A DNA stretch of 64,000 nucleotides, taken from NCBI RefSeq assembly GCF_000429905.1, contig NZ_AUCT01000001.1, positions 228,166-292,165 of the forward strand. The letters are read 5' to 3'. The translations under genes were made by a program, and so were the position numbers. Each line of letters begins with the position of its first letter. Position 1 is the stretch's first letter. Below are positions 34,890 to 42,666 of the stretch, in pieces. The notes under the pieces are model-generated. The model had not been told where the DNA came from. It made no database searches and saw only the letters and a list, made by a program, of their open reading frames with translations. This DNA is from Desulfatibacillum aliphaticivorans DSM 15576. GTDB lineage: Bacteria > Desulfobacterota > Desulfobacteria > Desulfobacterales > Desulfatibacillaceae.

Positions 34890-35057
34890 CCGGCCGCACC
34901 TTTTGTTCTTTCGAACCCAGGCAAAAAAAGCCTTGCCTGGGCCACCCACAAAGACGGCTGAGGTGCTCCGTCATCCCCGAATAGCGCCGGGGTGTGGATC
35001 CAAAGCCCGGAAAACGAATGAGCAAATTACTCCAATGACAGCAACTTGGTATCAGGC
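34890..35057. repeat. Intergenic repeat modules between the CBS genes
   Basis: Holds two modules that recur near 47.4 and 47.3 kb: CGGCCGCACCTTTTGTT plus the CCCAGGCAA/TTGCCTGGG stem (34890-34947; also 47388-47447, and reversed at 19809-19850 and 20311-20352), and a segment CGCCGGGGTGTGGATC...ACGAATGAGCAA...AATGACA (34971-35057; also 47254-47339). A partial copy of the GGCAGAGCAGTATCCTGC element lies at 34722-34741. The 612-base gap contains no gene apart from the terminator and these repeats. Confidence 0.75.
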
Positions 35058-35202
35058 CGCGCCGCTTTCCATTTTAATCGGATTTTGCCCTGAGACCTTA
35101 TAACGGGTTATAATCTATCCGTCCGCTTTATCATAAGAAAAGCTCCACGCCATCCGGCGTTTATGCGCCGGGTCAAACTCTCATTTTCAGGAGGAGGAGA
35201 TT

Positions 35203-35682
35203 ATGAAGCTGACCGCCAAAGACGTGATGTATCTGGAGTACGAAACCATCCCCATGGACGCGCCCGTCATGGAGGCTGTGGAAAGAATCGCCCACGGCAA
35301 GGTCAGGGAATCGGGCTACAAGACCATCAGCCTGATAGTCACCGATCCCGTAGGGGGAATGGCCGGCGTCATTTCCATGGTGGACATCCTGTACAATCTG
35401 CGGCCGCCGTTCTTCAATTATATGGAGGACAACGCCGGCATGGATATGGACGACATTACGCCCTATATTGAACGGTTCAAAGGCTTAAGCGTGCGGCATG
35501 TCATGACCACCCAGGCGTCCACGGCAGCAGCGGACGAACACATCCTGGTTCTGGTGGATCGCATGGTGCGGAAAAAAATCCGCCGCCTTCCGGTTTTGGA
35601 AAACGGAACCGTGATCGGAGTGGTTTATATTCATGAGGTGTTTCAGAGATTGTGCGAGGACTGGCTGGGCATTGCAGTTTAG
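35203..35682 (+). CDS. CBS-pair protein (second paralogue)
   Basis: 159 residues, same length and about 70% identical by eye to the product at 34111. Two CBS motifs, with conserved PVMEAVERI near residue 22 and KIRRLPVLENGTVIGVV near residue 125. Start supported by GGAGGAG 9 bases upstream. The two copies come from a local duplication now separated by repeats. Probably adenine-nucleotide sensors acting on a partner protein; no partner gene is adjacent. Confidence 0.9.
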   Translation: MKLTAKDVMYLEYETIPMDAPVMEAVERIAHGKVRESGYKTISLIVTDPVGGMAGVISMVDILYNLRPPFFNYMEDNAGMDMDDITPYIERFKGLSVRHVMTTQASTAAADEHILVLVDRMVRKKIRRLPVLENGTVIGVVYIHEVFQRLCEDWLGIAV

Positions 35683-35709
35683 CAGCCCGGTGCGGGCCGG
35701 GATGAACGC

Positions 35710-35898
35710 CTACTCGTCTTCAAACACGCAGGAGTCTTCTATGTAATCCTCGAAAGCCTCCTGATACTCCTCAAAGGGGTAGGATTTGTTGCAGGATTTG
35801 CAAACCACCTTGGAGTTTTCGCATTTGCCTTTGATGGAGGTTTCGCCCCCGCATTCAATGCATTTAGGGCTGAAGGTCGTTTCCGAAATTTTGGTCAT
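35710..35898 (-). CDS. Small zinc-ribbon protein
   Basis: 62 residues with two cysteine pairs: C13-x2-C16 (CIECGG) and C33-x2-C36 (CKSCNK), a zinc ribbon, followed by a strongly acidic tail (EEYQEAFEDYIEDSCVFEDE). Start is supported by AGGAAAAGGA upstream. It overlaps the 3' end of the transglutaminase-like gene by 35 bases in another frame, so its translation may be coupled. Function unknown; zinc ribbons of this size often bind nucleic acid or protein. Confidence 0.75.
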   Translation of the reverse strand: MTKISETTFSPKCIECGGETSIKGKCENSKVVCKSCNKSYPFEEYQEAFEDYIEDSCVFEDE

Positions 35899-37906
35899 GG
35901 TCCTTTTCCTTTCTTACGTCCATGCCCCGGGTATAACTCTCCAGCCACTCTTTGGCAAGAGCTGCAAGACGGCGGCGATCATTTTCATCCAACCCTGCGG
36001 GGTCGAAGCGATACCTATAATGCAAATTAATGATCTCCCGGAGAAGGTCAACCTTTAAGCCCTCCGGCACGTCGTTCCCGAGCCTAAGCGCCCATTGGTT
36101 GAGGTTTTCCCCTTGCCGCCGGGAATACCCCTGGGCGTTAAGCATTTCCTCTATGGGATAAAACTCGGAGTCCCCGCCCTGAAAATCCGGCATAAAACGT
36201 TCTTCCCTCGATTTTTTATCCTTGCCCACCCGTTCCTTTCGAAACAGCCTCCAAACGAGAAACGCCGCCAGGGGAATAAGCCCCCACAGCAGATAATCCG
36301 TGAGGCTTCGACCCGTCCCATGCCCTTGCATGCGTTTTAGCGACATGCGCCACCATAGGTTGGAAAAGGCGTCAAAAACCCCTTGAAACACAGACTCGCC
36401 TCTTTTCTCCTCCTCCGCCCAGACCGCCGGGGTGGAGTCCACGTCCCGCCACCGGCCGTCCACATAGGCCAGAGCCCAGGCATGGGCGTGGCGCGCCCTT
36501 ACAAGCCACTGGCCGTCCGGTCCTTGCTCTATCACGGCGAATCCCGTGGCGTACCGGGCCGGTATCCCGGCCTTGCGCAGAAACAGGGCCGTAGCTGCGG
36601 CGAAAAACTCGCAATGCCCTTTTTTGCTATTCAGGAGAAAGCGGGCCAGAGCGGCGTTCCTCCCTCCCCCGCCGTCAAGATCCAGGGTGTATTTAAAATT
36701 ATCCAAAAAATACTCCTGGATAATGCGGACTTTTTCCAAATCCGTCTCTCCCTCCAGGGGCAGGGAGTCAACCTGCGAGGAAATAAGCGAAGCGATTTCC
36801 ACGGGAACGCGCATGTCCTCGGGGCCCGGAGGCTTAAGCAGGTCAGGGCCGTCTCCGTAGCGTACATTAAATACGGCCAGGCGGGGCGCAAAGTCCACCA
36901 CAACCGCCCCGTAATGATTGCGTTCCAGGGTTCGGGATTTTAGCCCCTGGATTTCATAAGTCCCCGCAGGCAGGCTTAACAGGCCCTCCCCGTCTTTCAT
37001 AAACATGGATATGACCGTTTCCCGGCTGGAATCCGGCGCATCGCCGAAAAACCAAAGGTCTTTGGCGTTGTCGCGGGGAGCGGGGTAAAAATCCGCATCC
37101 CGAGCCGTCCAGTTGCCCGAAAAATACGCGTTATAAGCGGCGGAGCGCAACAGGGCGGGAACGCGCTCCCCCGGCTTGGATAAAATGCGCATTACAATGC
37201 GATGGGACAGCTTAAGGCGGCCCATGTCCCCCAAGTGGGTAAAGGTTCTGTATGCGTCCTCTTTGGTTTCCAGAGAATCGCCGTACCAATCCAGAAACGC
37301 CTGCTCTGCATATCCTTGCAGGGTATGAAGCCCGTTTTGCGCCGCATAACCGGCTCCCACCGCCAACAGAATCAAGGGAATCCACAGGCTCCGGCGGTAT
37401 CGTTTGGGCCGGGTTTTCCACAAAGCCCAAACCGACAACACAAGAAATCCTAAAAAAAAGGTCGTCCTGGCGTTGGCGGCGCTGGCCGATAGTACGCAGG
37501 CCAGGGCGAATGGCAGACCGATGTCCACCACCTTGCGCGGCGACTCGGGGTCCTTCTTCCGCTTCTGGCGTGCGGAGTAAAACAAGGCGCTGGCGTCTAT
37601 GCCGCCGGCCACTCCGTAATACTGGCAGGCCAGCAAGGGAAAAAACGGAATGGGAATCTGTTGGAGCAAATCCAACAGGGTCTGGGAAGAGGCGTCCTGG
37701 CTGAAACGGTATACAAGCAGGGCCATAAACAAAATCGCGCAAACATCGGCGGCCTTGTTGAGATCCTTGGCCGTAAAGGTCCACCTCCAGGGCAGAAAAA
37801 TGGAAGCCTCGATGACAACCGCCATGATCGCGCCCATGATCGGCATGTTGGTCTGCCACCCCCAAAAAAGCAGCGTGGCGCCTAAAAACAAGCGGGGGGT
37901 TTTCAT
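35864..37906 (-). CDS. Transglutaminase-like membrane protein (DUF3488/DUF4129 type)
   Basis: 680 residues. N-terminal membrane helices (about 1-200), then a periplasmic transglutaminase-like domain with Cys in KKGHCEFFAAATALF, His in ARHAHAWALAY and Asp in RWRDVDSTPAV, then a further membrane helix (SLTDYLLWGLIPLAAFLVWRLF) and a cytoplasmic tail. Papain-like catalytic triad intact. These proteins occur with MoxR ATPases and DUF58 proteins, as here. The gene starts inside the end of the DUF58 gene (4-base overlap) and the ORF tail overlaps the zinc-ribbon gene. Confidence 0.9.
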   Translation of the reverse strand: MKTPRLFLGATLLFWGWQTNMPIMGAIMAVVIEASIFLPWRWTFTAKDLNKAADVCAILFMALLVYRFSQDASSQTLLDLLQQIPIPFFPLLACQYYGVAGGIDASALFYSARQKRKKDPESPRKVVDIGLPFALACVLSASAANARTTFFLGFLVLSVWALWKTRPKRYRRSLWIPLILLAVGAGYAAQNGLHTLQGYAEQAFLDWYGDSLETKEDAYRTFTHLGDMGRLKLSHRIVMRILSKPGERVPALLRSAAYNAYFSGNWTARDADFYPAPRDNAKDLWFFGDAPDSSRETVISMFMKDGEGLLSLPAGTYEIQGLKSRTLERNHYGAVVVDFAPRLAVFNVRYGDGPDLLKPPGPEDMRVPVEIASLISSQVDSLPLEGETDLEKVRIIQEYFLDNFKYTLDLDGGGGRNAALARFLLNSKKGHCEFFAAATALFLRKAGIPARYATGFAVIEQGPDGQWLVRARHAHAWALAYVDGRWRDVDSTPAVWAEEEKRGESVFQGVFDAFSNLWWRMSLKRMQGHGTGRSLTDYLLWGLIPLAAFLVWRLFRKERVGKDKKSREERFMPDFQGGDSEFYPIEEMLNAQGYSRRQGENLNQWALRLGNDVPEGLKVDLLREIINLHYRYRFDPAGLDENDRRRLAALAKEWLESYTRGMDVRKEKDHDQNFGNDLQP

Positions 37907-39210
37907 AGCTTCGCTAAATCCTCCGCCATGGAATCAACGTGTATATAGCGGCATTCGCCCCCGCCCTCATCCTGATCTGCGGCCTTATCGGTAATGACCA
38001 GCACCAGCACCGGGATGCTCCGGGCTTTCAGCTCCCTTACGAAATTGCGCCGCTCGTCGTCCCAGGCCAGGAGCACGCAAATCACCCCGCTAAGCGCCGA
38101 AGCGCGCTGCAATACGGCGGGAGGCAGGACGGAAAACGGCTTGCCCTCGCTGGGCGTTACGGAGGCCAGCACTTCCAGCATGAGGCTTTCATGGCCCATG
38201 CCCCGGCCCGTGGTAAAGCAATAGGCCTTGGCGCCCACGAACATCAGGTCCAGCAGGCTTTCCTTGGTCTGCACGGAACTGGCGAAGGACGCCGCCGTGG
38301 ACACGGCCTCTTCAAAAATCCGGGAGGAGCGGCCTTCCGGAAAGGTATCCAGCACCAGGGCGTGGCGCACGAAAAACTCTTCCTGAAACTCCTTGATGAT
38401 GGGCTTGCCGGTTTTGGCCCAGCTTCGCCAATGAATGCGTCTGAGAGGATCTCCCGGCTGGTAGTCCCGCATGGACAGGAACTCCTCGGAATCCCCCACG
38501 GAATGGGCGATGGAAAAGCCTCCGGGCTGCCTTTTTCGCACGCTTGGCAAATGGATGGGCGGCAGCTCGTATCGTCTGGGCAGGATCAATGCGGATTGCT
38601 TGCGGGAAACCCGTTTGAACGAGTTGATCAGATTAAATGGGTCGGGGCGGACAATGGCGACGTCCAAAAAGCCTAAACGCCCGCGGGAGGCAGGCGTGAC
38701 GCTCGCCTCAATCTCGGTTGACGCTCCCGGCCCCATGTCGGGCACGGGGGAGACCACGCCACGCGGATAGGAGCGCCTGGAGCTTTCCCCCAATCGCACA
38801 AGCCTGGCCCAAAGGCCTTTGGGCCAATCGGCCTTTTTTAGTTGATCCAGGCTAAGCCGGTCGTCCTGCATGATTTCCATGCAGCCCAATCCCCTTTCCC
38901 GGCGTTTGCCCTGATTATTCAATTGAATGGCGTAATGAAACGGCTGTCCCACGGTTCCGAATTTGGGCAGGCGCCGTTCCGCCTGGATGGAGCAGGAAAA
39001 AAATTTGCTAAAAACCCAGGAAAAAAGCATGACCACGCAGAAAAAGCAAAACACCTGAAAGGCGGTGGTTCGGTTGGTGTCCACCCCCACCATGGCGGAA
39101 AAAATTATGATCGCCCAGACCAGTCTGCCGGGAATGGTGAACCGCTCCCGCCACCAATATTTGAGGTTAGCCCTGATCCTGAAAAAATTGTGGACGATGC
39201 GGCTGATCAT
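37903..39210 (-). CDS. DUF58 domain protein
   Basis: 435 residues. Two N-terminal membrane helices (about 30-75), then a soluble domain. The DUF58 core is GDPLRRIHWRSWAKTGKPIIKEFQEEF, followed by a VWA-like fold (ALVLDTFPEGR). DUF58 proteins are partners of MoxR AAA ATPases and are thought to chaperone or assemble envelope or metalloprotein complexes. Four-base overlap with the transglutaminase gene and a 22-base gap to moxR support one operon. Confidence 0.9.
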   Translation of the reverse strand: MISRIVHNFFRIRANLKYWWRERFTIPGRLVWAIIIFSAMVGVDTNRTTAFQVFCFFCVVMLFSWVFSKFFSCSIQAERRLPKFGTVGQPFHYAIQLNNQGKRRERGLGCMEIMQDDRLSLDQLKKADWPKGLWARLVRLGESSRRSYPRGVVSPVPDMGPGASTEIEASVTPASRGRLGFLDVAIVRPDPFNLINSFKRVSRKQSALILPRRYELPPIHLPSVRKRQPGGFSIAHSVGDSEEFLSMRDYQPGDPLRRIHWRSWAKTGKPIIKEFQEEFFVRHALVLDTFPEGRSSRIFEEAVSTAASFASSVQTKESLLDLMFVGAKAYCFTTGRGMGHESLMLEVLASVTPSEGKPFSVLPPAVLQRASALSGVICVLLAWDDERRNFVRELKARSIPVLVLVITDKAADQDEGGGECRYIHVDSMAEDLAKL

Positions 39211-39232
39211 CTTGCCCCTTGGATGCCGCCTG

Positions 39233-40174
39233 TCAAGCAGGAACCGGAACCCTTTTGAGTATGTTTTCCACCACGGCCCTTGTTGTTTGCCCGGAGAATC
39301 TGGCCTGGGGATCCATGACCATTCTGTGGGCGATCACGGACACGGCGACCTCCTGGATATGGTCCGGAGAGACGAAACTTTGGTTGTCTATCAGCGCAAG
39401 GGCTTGGGAAACCTTCATCAAAGCCAGGGACGCCCGGGGGCTGGCGCCCATGAGGATGCCTTCCTCCTTCCGCGTGGCGCCCACCAGATCCACGATGTAG
39501 CGCTTAAGCTCTTCGCTGATGGCCACCTGTTGAACCTGGCTGCGCAACGTCAAAACCTCTTCCATGCCCACGCATGGACCTAACTGCTCCAACGGATGCC
39601 TGGCGCCCTGGTCCGACATAATGGAGACCTCCACCTCGGGGCTCACGTATCCGAGGGAAAATTGAAGCGAGAACCGATCCATCTGGGCTTCGGGAAGGGG
39701 GTAGGTTCCGGAGGTTTCCACGGGGTTTTGGGTGGCGATCACAAAAAACACGTTTTCCAGCCTGCGCAGCTTTCCGTCGATGCTGACCTGGCTTTCGGCC
39801 ATGGCTTCCAGCAAGGCGCTTTGAGTCCTGGGGGAGCTGCGGTTGATTTCGTCAGCCAAAAGAATATTCGTGAATATAGGGCCTTTATGAAAATTAAAGG
39901 CGTTTTCCTTTTGATCGAAAACCGACACCCCCAGGATGTCCGAAGGCAGCAAATCCGGGGTAAACTGAATCCGGGAAAAATCCAGGTCCACGGAAAGGGC
40001 CAGGGCCTTGGCCAGGGTGGTTTTGCCCGTGCCCGGGACGTCCTCCAGCAATACATGCCCGCCGCTGGCGAATCCCGCCATGAGTAAACGAATGGATTTA
40101 GCCTGGCCGCGCATGACCGTTTCTATGTTCGCGGTAACGCGGGAGCAGATTTCCCGCGCCTGGGAATGAGGCAT
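39233..40174 (-). CDS. MoxR-family AAA ATPase
   Basis: 313 residues from the ATG at 40174 (GGAG 6 bases before); the extra N-terminal 39 residues of the longer frame show no conservation. Walker A DVPGTGKTT, Walker B ILLADEINRS, sensor 1 FFVIATQNPVE and a C-terminal helical lid with GASPRASLALMK. MoxR ATPases act as chaperones with VWA or DUF58 partners, here encoded next. First gene of a MoxR-DUF58-transglutaminase operon; no separate VWA-batterase gene follows. Confidence 0.93.
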   Translation of the reverse strand: MPHSQAREICSRVTANIETVMRGQAKSIRLLMAGFASGGHVLLEDVPGTGKTTLAKALALSVDLDFSRIQFTPDLLPSDILGVSVFDQKENAFNFHKGPIFTNILLADEINRSSPRTQSALLEAMAESQVSIDGKLRRLENVFFVIATQNPVETSGTYPLPEAQMDRFSLQFSLGYVSPEVEVSIMSDQGARHPLEQLGPCVGMEEVLTLRSQVQQVAISEELKRYIVDLVGATRKEEGILMGASPRASLALMKVSQALALIDNQSFVSPDHIQEVAVSVIAHRMVMDPQARFSGQTTRAVVENILKRVPVPA

Positions 40175-40241
40175 GTGTTTCTCCGTTTGAAGGGTGCGCA
40201 AGGGCGGGATGGACGCCCTGCCCCGCGGCCCATGCGGGCTT

Positions 40242-40823
40242 TCAGGTGAACAATGGTTGAAGAGCCATGGCAAACCCGATGTCGCCGTCAATGCGAAGCT
40301 GGCCGCTCATGAACATGCTGACGGGGTTTTGTTTGCCTGACATTAATTTTCGGGCGTCTTTCATGGTCAGTTTAAATACGGCGTTGGGCTCCCTGGCGTT
40401 GTTCAGTATGACGCTGACCTTGCTGACGCTGTCGTCGTCATTGGTCAGTTCCAGCCCCAACAGCCCTTTGACCTCCTTAACGGCAGACTGCTTCTTCCCG
40501 GCCCTGGCTGCGCTGTCTGCGGGCAGCCCCACAAACAGGTCGATGTTTTTCATGCAAATAAGCCGTTCCATGTCTTTCAGGTCTATGCAAATCCGGGCCG
40601 TGGGCGAGTCAAGGTCCCCTTCCCCGGCCGACAGCTCCTCTCCGTCTTTGAAGACATAAAAATACGGCTTCCCGGAAATCTCCACGACCAGGGACAATTC
40701 AGCGCCTTGAAACTGGGCGCCCGTGCCGGCGTGGCGCATAAACTCCCGGGCGACCTTGGGAATGAACTCGGTCATGAGTTCCTTTACATCCAGCCTGAGG
40801 GTGATGCACATGGATTCGGTCAT
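40242..40823 (-). CDS. SCP2-like sterol-carrier domain protein
   Basis: 193 residues. The C-terminal two thirds fit an SCP2 lipid-transfer fold: ARICIDLKDMERLICMKN, then VSMFMSGQLRIDGDIGFAMALQPLF (the conserved F-M-x-G-x-x-x-x-x-G-D). Bacterial stand-alone SCP2-type proteins bind lipid or CoA-like ligands. The first 50 residues are not recognised. Divergent from the metal locus and 67 bases before the MoxR start; whether it belongs to that operon is unclear. Confidence 0.7.
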   Translation of the reverse strand: MTESMCITLRLDVKELMTEFIPKVAREFMRHAGTGAQFQGAELSLVVEISGKPYFYVFKDGEELSAGEGDLDSPTARICIDLKDMERLICMKNIDLFVGLPADSAARAGKKQSAVKEVKGLLGLELTNDDDSVSKVSVILNNAREPNAVFKLTMKDARKLMSGKQNPVSMFMSGQLRIDGDIGFAMALQPLFT

Positions 40824-40839
40824 GGTTTGCCCCTATAAA

Positions 40840-41045
40840 AAGGGTTACTGGAAGAACAGCGAACTTATGCCGGAAGACTATCACACCCGGCCCCCCTCCG
40901 CAACAAATTGAAGGTGCAAATTGAAGGCGCCCCCCTACTGGAAGCGGCCTTGACCCCCGGACCGTGTCACAGCCTGTCGACGGAAAAAAGCCGAACAGCT
41001 TTTGCAAAACCCCGGGAGAATCCCAGCGCCGCGCCTGTGGATTTT
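40840..41045 (+). ncRNA. Candidate degenerate cobalamin riboswitch leader
   Basis: Several conserved elements of the cobalamin riboswitch appear in order. GGTGCAAAT (40913-40921) matches GGUGaAAaU. CCCCTACTGGAAGCGG (40932-40947) agrees at 13 of 16 positions with CCgCaACUGUaAGCGG. CAC follows at 40968, then CCGGGAGAATCCC at about 41012-41023 and GCGCCTGTGG at 41031-41040. The usual GGGAA box is replaced by a repeated AAATTGAAGG (40905 and 40918), and the B12 box is poor. The element precedes a metal-handling locus, for which B12/cobalt control would be sensible. It could be a decayed or variant aptamer, or chance similarity. Confidence 0.35.
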
Positions 41046-41054
41046 TTCATTAGA

Positions 41055-41084
41055 TTGACAAACTCGTGTAAGAAAGCATATTTT
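41055..41084 (+). promoter_or_regulatory. Possible sigma-70 promoter of the metal locus
   Basis: TTGACA at 41055-41060 and TATTTT at 41079-41084, 18 bases apart, lie 80 bases before the first gene. If used, transcripts would begin downstream of the riboswitch-like leader, which argues against the leader being active. Confidence 0.5.
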
Positions 41085-41163
41085 ATTGATTCAGTTGGGC
41101 GCAGGAAGCGGCTTTTCATGGAAAGCTCCAGTGCTTTCCAATAGTTAAACAAGGACGGGATCC

Positions 41164-41547
41164 ATGATTATGAACAAAATAGTCCGTTTGCTTATAATCA
41201 TACCCGCCCTTTTGTTTTCCATGGCGCCGACCTTTTACGGCCTGCACCTGGCCTACGGCGATCATCACCATTGCCGCCACGATTGCCAATTGGGCGGCCG
41301 CTTCGGCCATCCCCATAAAGGGCCGTCTCTTAGCGGCTCGTCTTTGCACAAACACGACTGCCCGCTATGCCTTGTGCACTCCGCGGTTCCCCAAAACGCT
41401 GCAAAGTTCAAGGCTTTTTCAATGGAAAGGGCGCAGGAGGCGGCGTCTTGCCTTGTTGAAGCTGCGCAGGAAAGGTTGGCCGGCGCCAATATAGACGCCC
41501 CGTGTTCCAGGGGGCCGCCTGGATTTCATTTCTCGGCCGTACTATAG
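41164..41547 (+). CDS. Small exported His/Cys-rich protein, probable metal binder
   Basis: 127 residues. An N-terminal hydrophobic segment (VRLLIIIPALLFSMAPTFYG) acts as signal or anchor. The following region is dense in metal ligands: DHHHCRHDC, then GHPHKG and HKHDCPLCLVHS. The HxxxCPLC cluster is like that of DUF2946-type proteins, small membrane or periplasmic proteins near copper and other metal genes. An internal ATG at 41170 is an equal start candidate. It lies 54 bases before the ZnuA-like gene on the same strand, so a periplasmic metal-handling role in this locus is likely. Confidence 0.7.
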   Translation: MIMNKIVRLLIIIPALLFSMAPTFYGLHLAYGDHHHCRHDCQLGGRFGHPHKGPSLSGSSLHKHDCPLCLVHSAVPQNAAKFKAFSMERAQEAASCLVEAAQERLAGANIDAPCSRGPPGFHFSAVL

Positions 41548-41601
41548 CATCATTTTAGAATCCGTCTGTTTATTCACGTGGTTTTTCCGTTGGAGCGACT
41601 T

Positions 41602-42576
41602 ATGAAAATATTATTTCGTATGCTAGTGTTTTTTTGCGTCCTGGAGCTATGGGCGCCGGGAGCCTTTGCGGGCGACGCCCCCATGCCGGTTTATGTCAGC
41701 ATTTCGCCCCAGGCTTTTTTTGTGGGGCAGATTGGCGGCGACAGGGTGAGCGTCGACGTCTTGATCCCCCCGGGCAAAAGCCCCGCCGTGTATTCCCCCA
41801 CCCCGGCCCAGATGTCGGGCCTTGCCAAGGCCAAGGTGTTTTTCCGCATCGGCGTGCCCTTTGAAAACGCGCTCATGCCCAAGATTAAAACCGCTGCGCC
41901 CAACACCCTGGTTGTGGACACCCGTCAGGGAATTCGCCTGCGCACCATGTCCGGCCATCACCACCATGAGGGCGAGGAGGAACACCACGACATGGAGGAG
42001 CACGGGGACGAGGGCGAAGAGCATCGTCACGACGCAGATGAGCATGACGGCGATCATCATGGCGAGTCTTTGGACGATCACGCACGGGGCAAGGATCCTC
42101 ATATCTGGCTGGATCCCAATCTGGTGAAAATCCAGGCGAAAACCATTTGCCATGCGCTAATCGACCTGGATCCCGAGGGAAAGGCTTTTTACGAAGCCAA
42201 CCTGGAAAGCTTTTTAAAGGGGCTGGACGGTCTGGACCGTGAAATCTCCCAGGCTTTAAAGCCTGTCAAGGGGAGCACGGTCTTTGTGTTCCATCCGGCA
42301 TACGGCTACTTGTGCGACGCCTACGGGTTGAAGCAACTGGCCGTTGAGTTGGAAGGAAAAACGCCCAAAGGCCGGGAGCTGGCCCAGTTTATCGCCAAAG
42401 CCAAAAAGGACAACGTGCGGGTGATCTTCGTCCAGCCCCAGTTTGACAAGAACGCGGCGGAAAACATCGCCCGATCCATTAACGGCGCGGTTCTTGCCCT
42501 GAATCCGTTGGCGCGGGACTACTTTACCAACATGAAGAGCATGGCGACAGCCATTTCCCAGGCATTGAGCCAATAA
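41602..42576 (+). CDS. ZnuA/TroA-like periplasmic metal-binding protein with altered ligands
   Basis: 324 residues from the ATG at 41602 (TTGGAG upstream); signal peptide ends near GAFAG. Family motifs: ISPQAFFVGQIGG, YSPTPAQMSGLAKAKVFFRIG, DPHIWLDPN, FHPAYGYLCDAYGL. The first metal histidine of the usual G-x-x-P-H-x-Y-x-P is Ala here (GKSPAVYSP), and the aspartate near the C-terminus is Asn (LNPLARDY); the other two histidines remain. A long His/Glu/Asp-rich loop lies at about 115-165. No ATPase or ABC permease gene is adjacent; a DUF318-type permease follows. It may deliver a metal other than zinc, possibly cobalt. Confidence 0.85.
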   Translation: MKILFRMLVFFCVLELWAPGAFAGDAPMPVYVSISPQAFFVGQIGGDRVSVDVLIPPGKSPAVYSPTPAQMSGLAKAKVFFRIGVPFENALMPKIKTAAPNTLVVDTRQGIRLRTMSGHHHHEGEEEHHDMEEHGDEGEEHRHDADEHDGDHHGESLDDHARGKDPHIWLDPNLVKIQAKTICHALIDLDPEGKAFYEANLESFLKGLDGLDREISQALKPVKGSTVFVFHPAYGYLCDAYGLKQLAVELEGKTPKGRELAQFIAKAKKDNVRVIFVQPQFDKNAAENIARSINGAVLALNPLARDYFTNMKSMATAISQALSQ

Positions 42577-42590
42577 AGCAAAAATCCACG

Positions 42591-42622
42591 AGGCCGGCGC
42601 CGCAAGGGCCGGCCTTATTCTT
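42591..42622 (+). terminator. Possible attenuating terminator after the ZnuA-like gene
   Basis: Stem AGGCCGGC / GCCGGCCT (42591-42615) followed by TTATTCTTT, between the binding-protein and permease genes. It may raise binding-protein level relative to the permease. Confidence 0.6.
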
Positions 42623-42666
42623 TAGGGGCGCGGAGCCCCTTCTTTTTAACACTGCATTGCGGAATC

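Noticed and set aside
40908..41144. 78-codon frame in the metal-locus leader
   Set aside because: Start overlaps the riboswitch-like sequence, no ribosome site and no family features.
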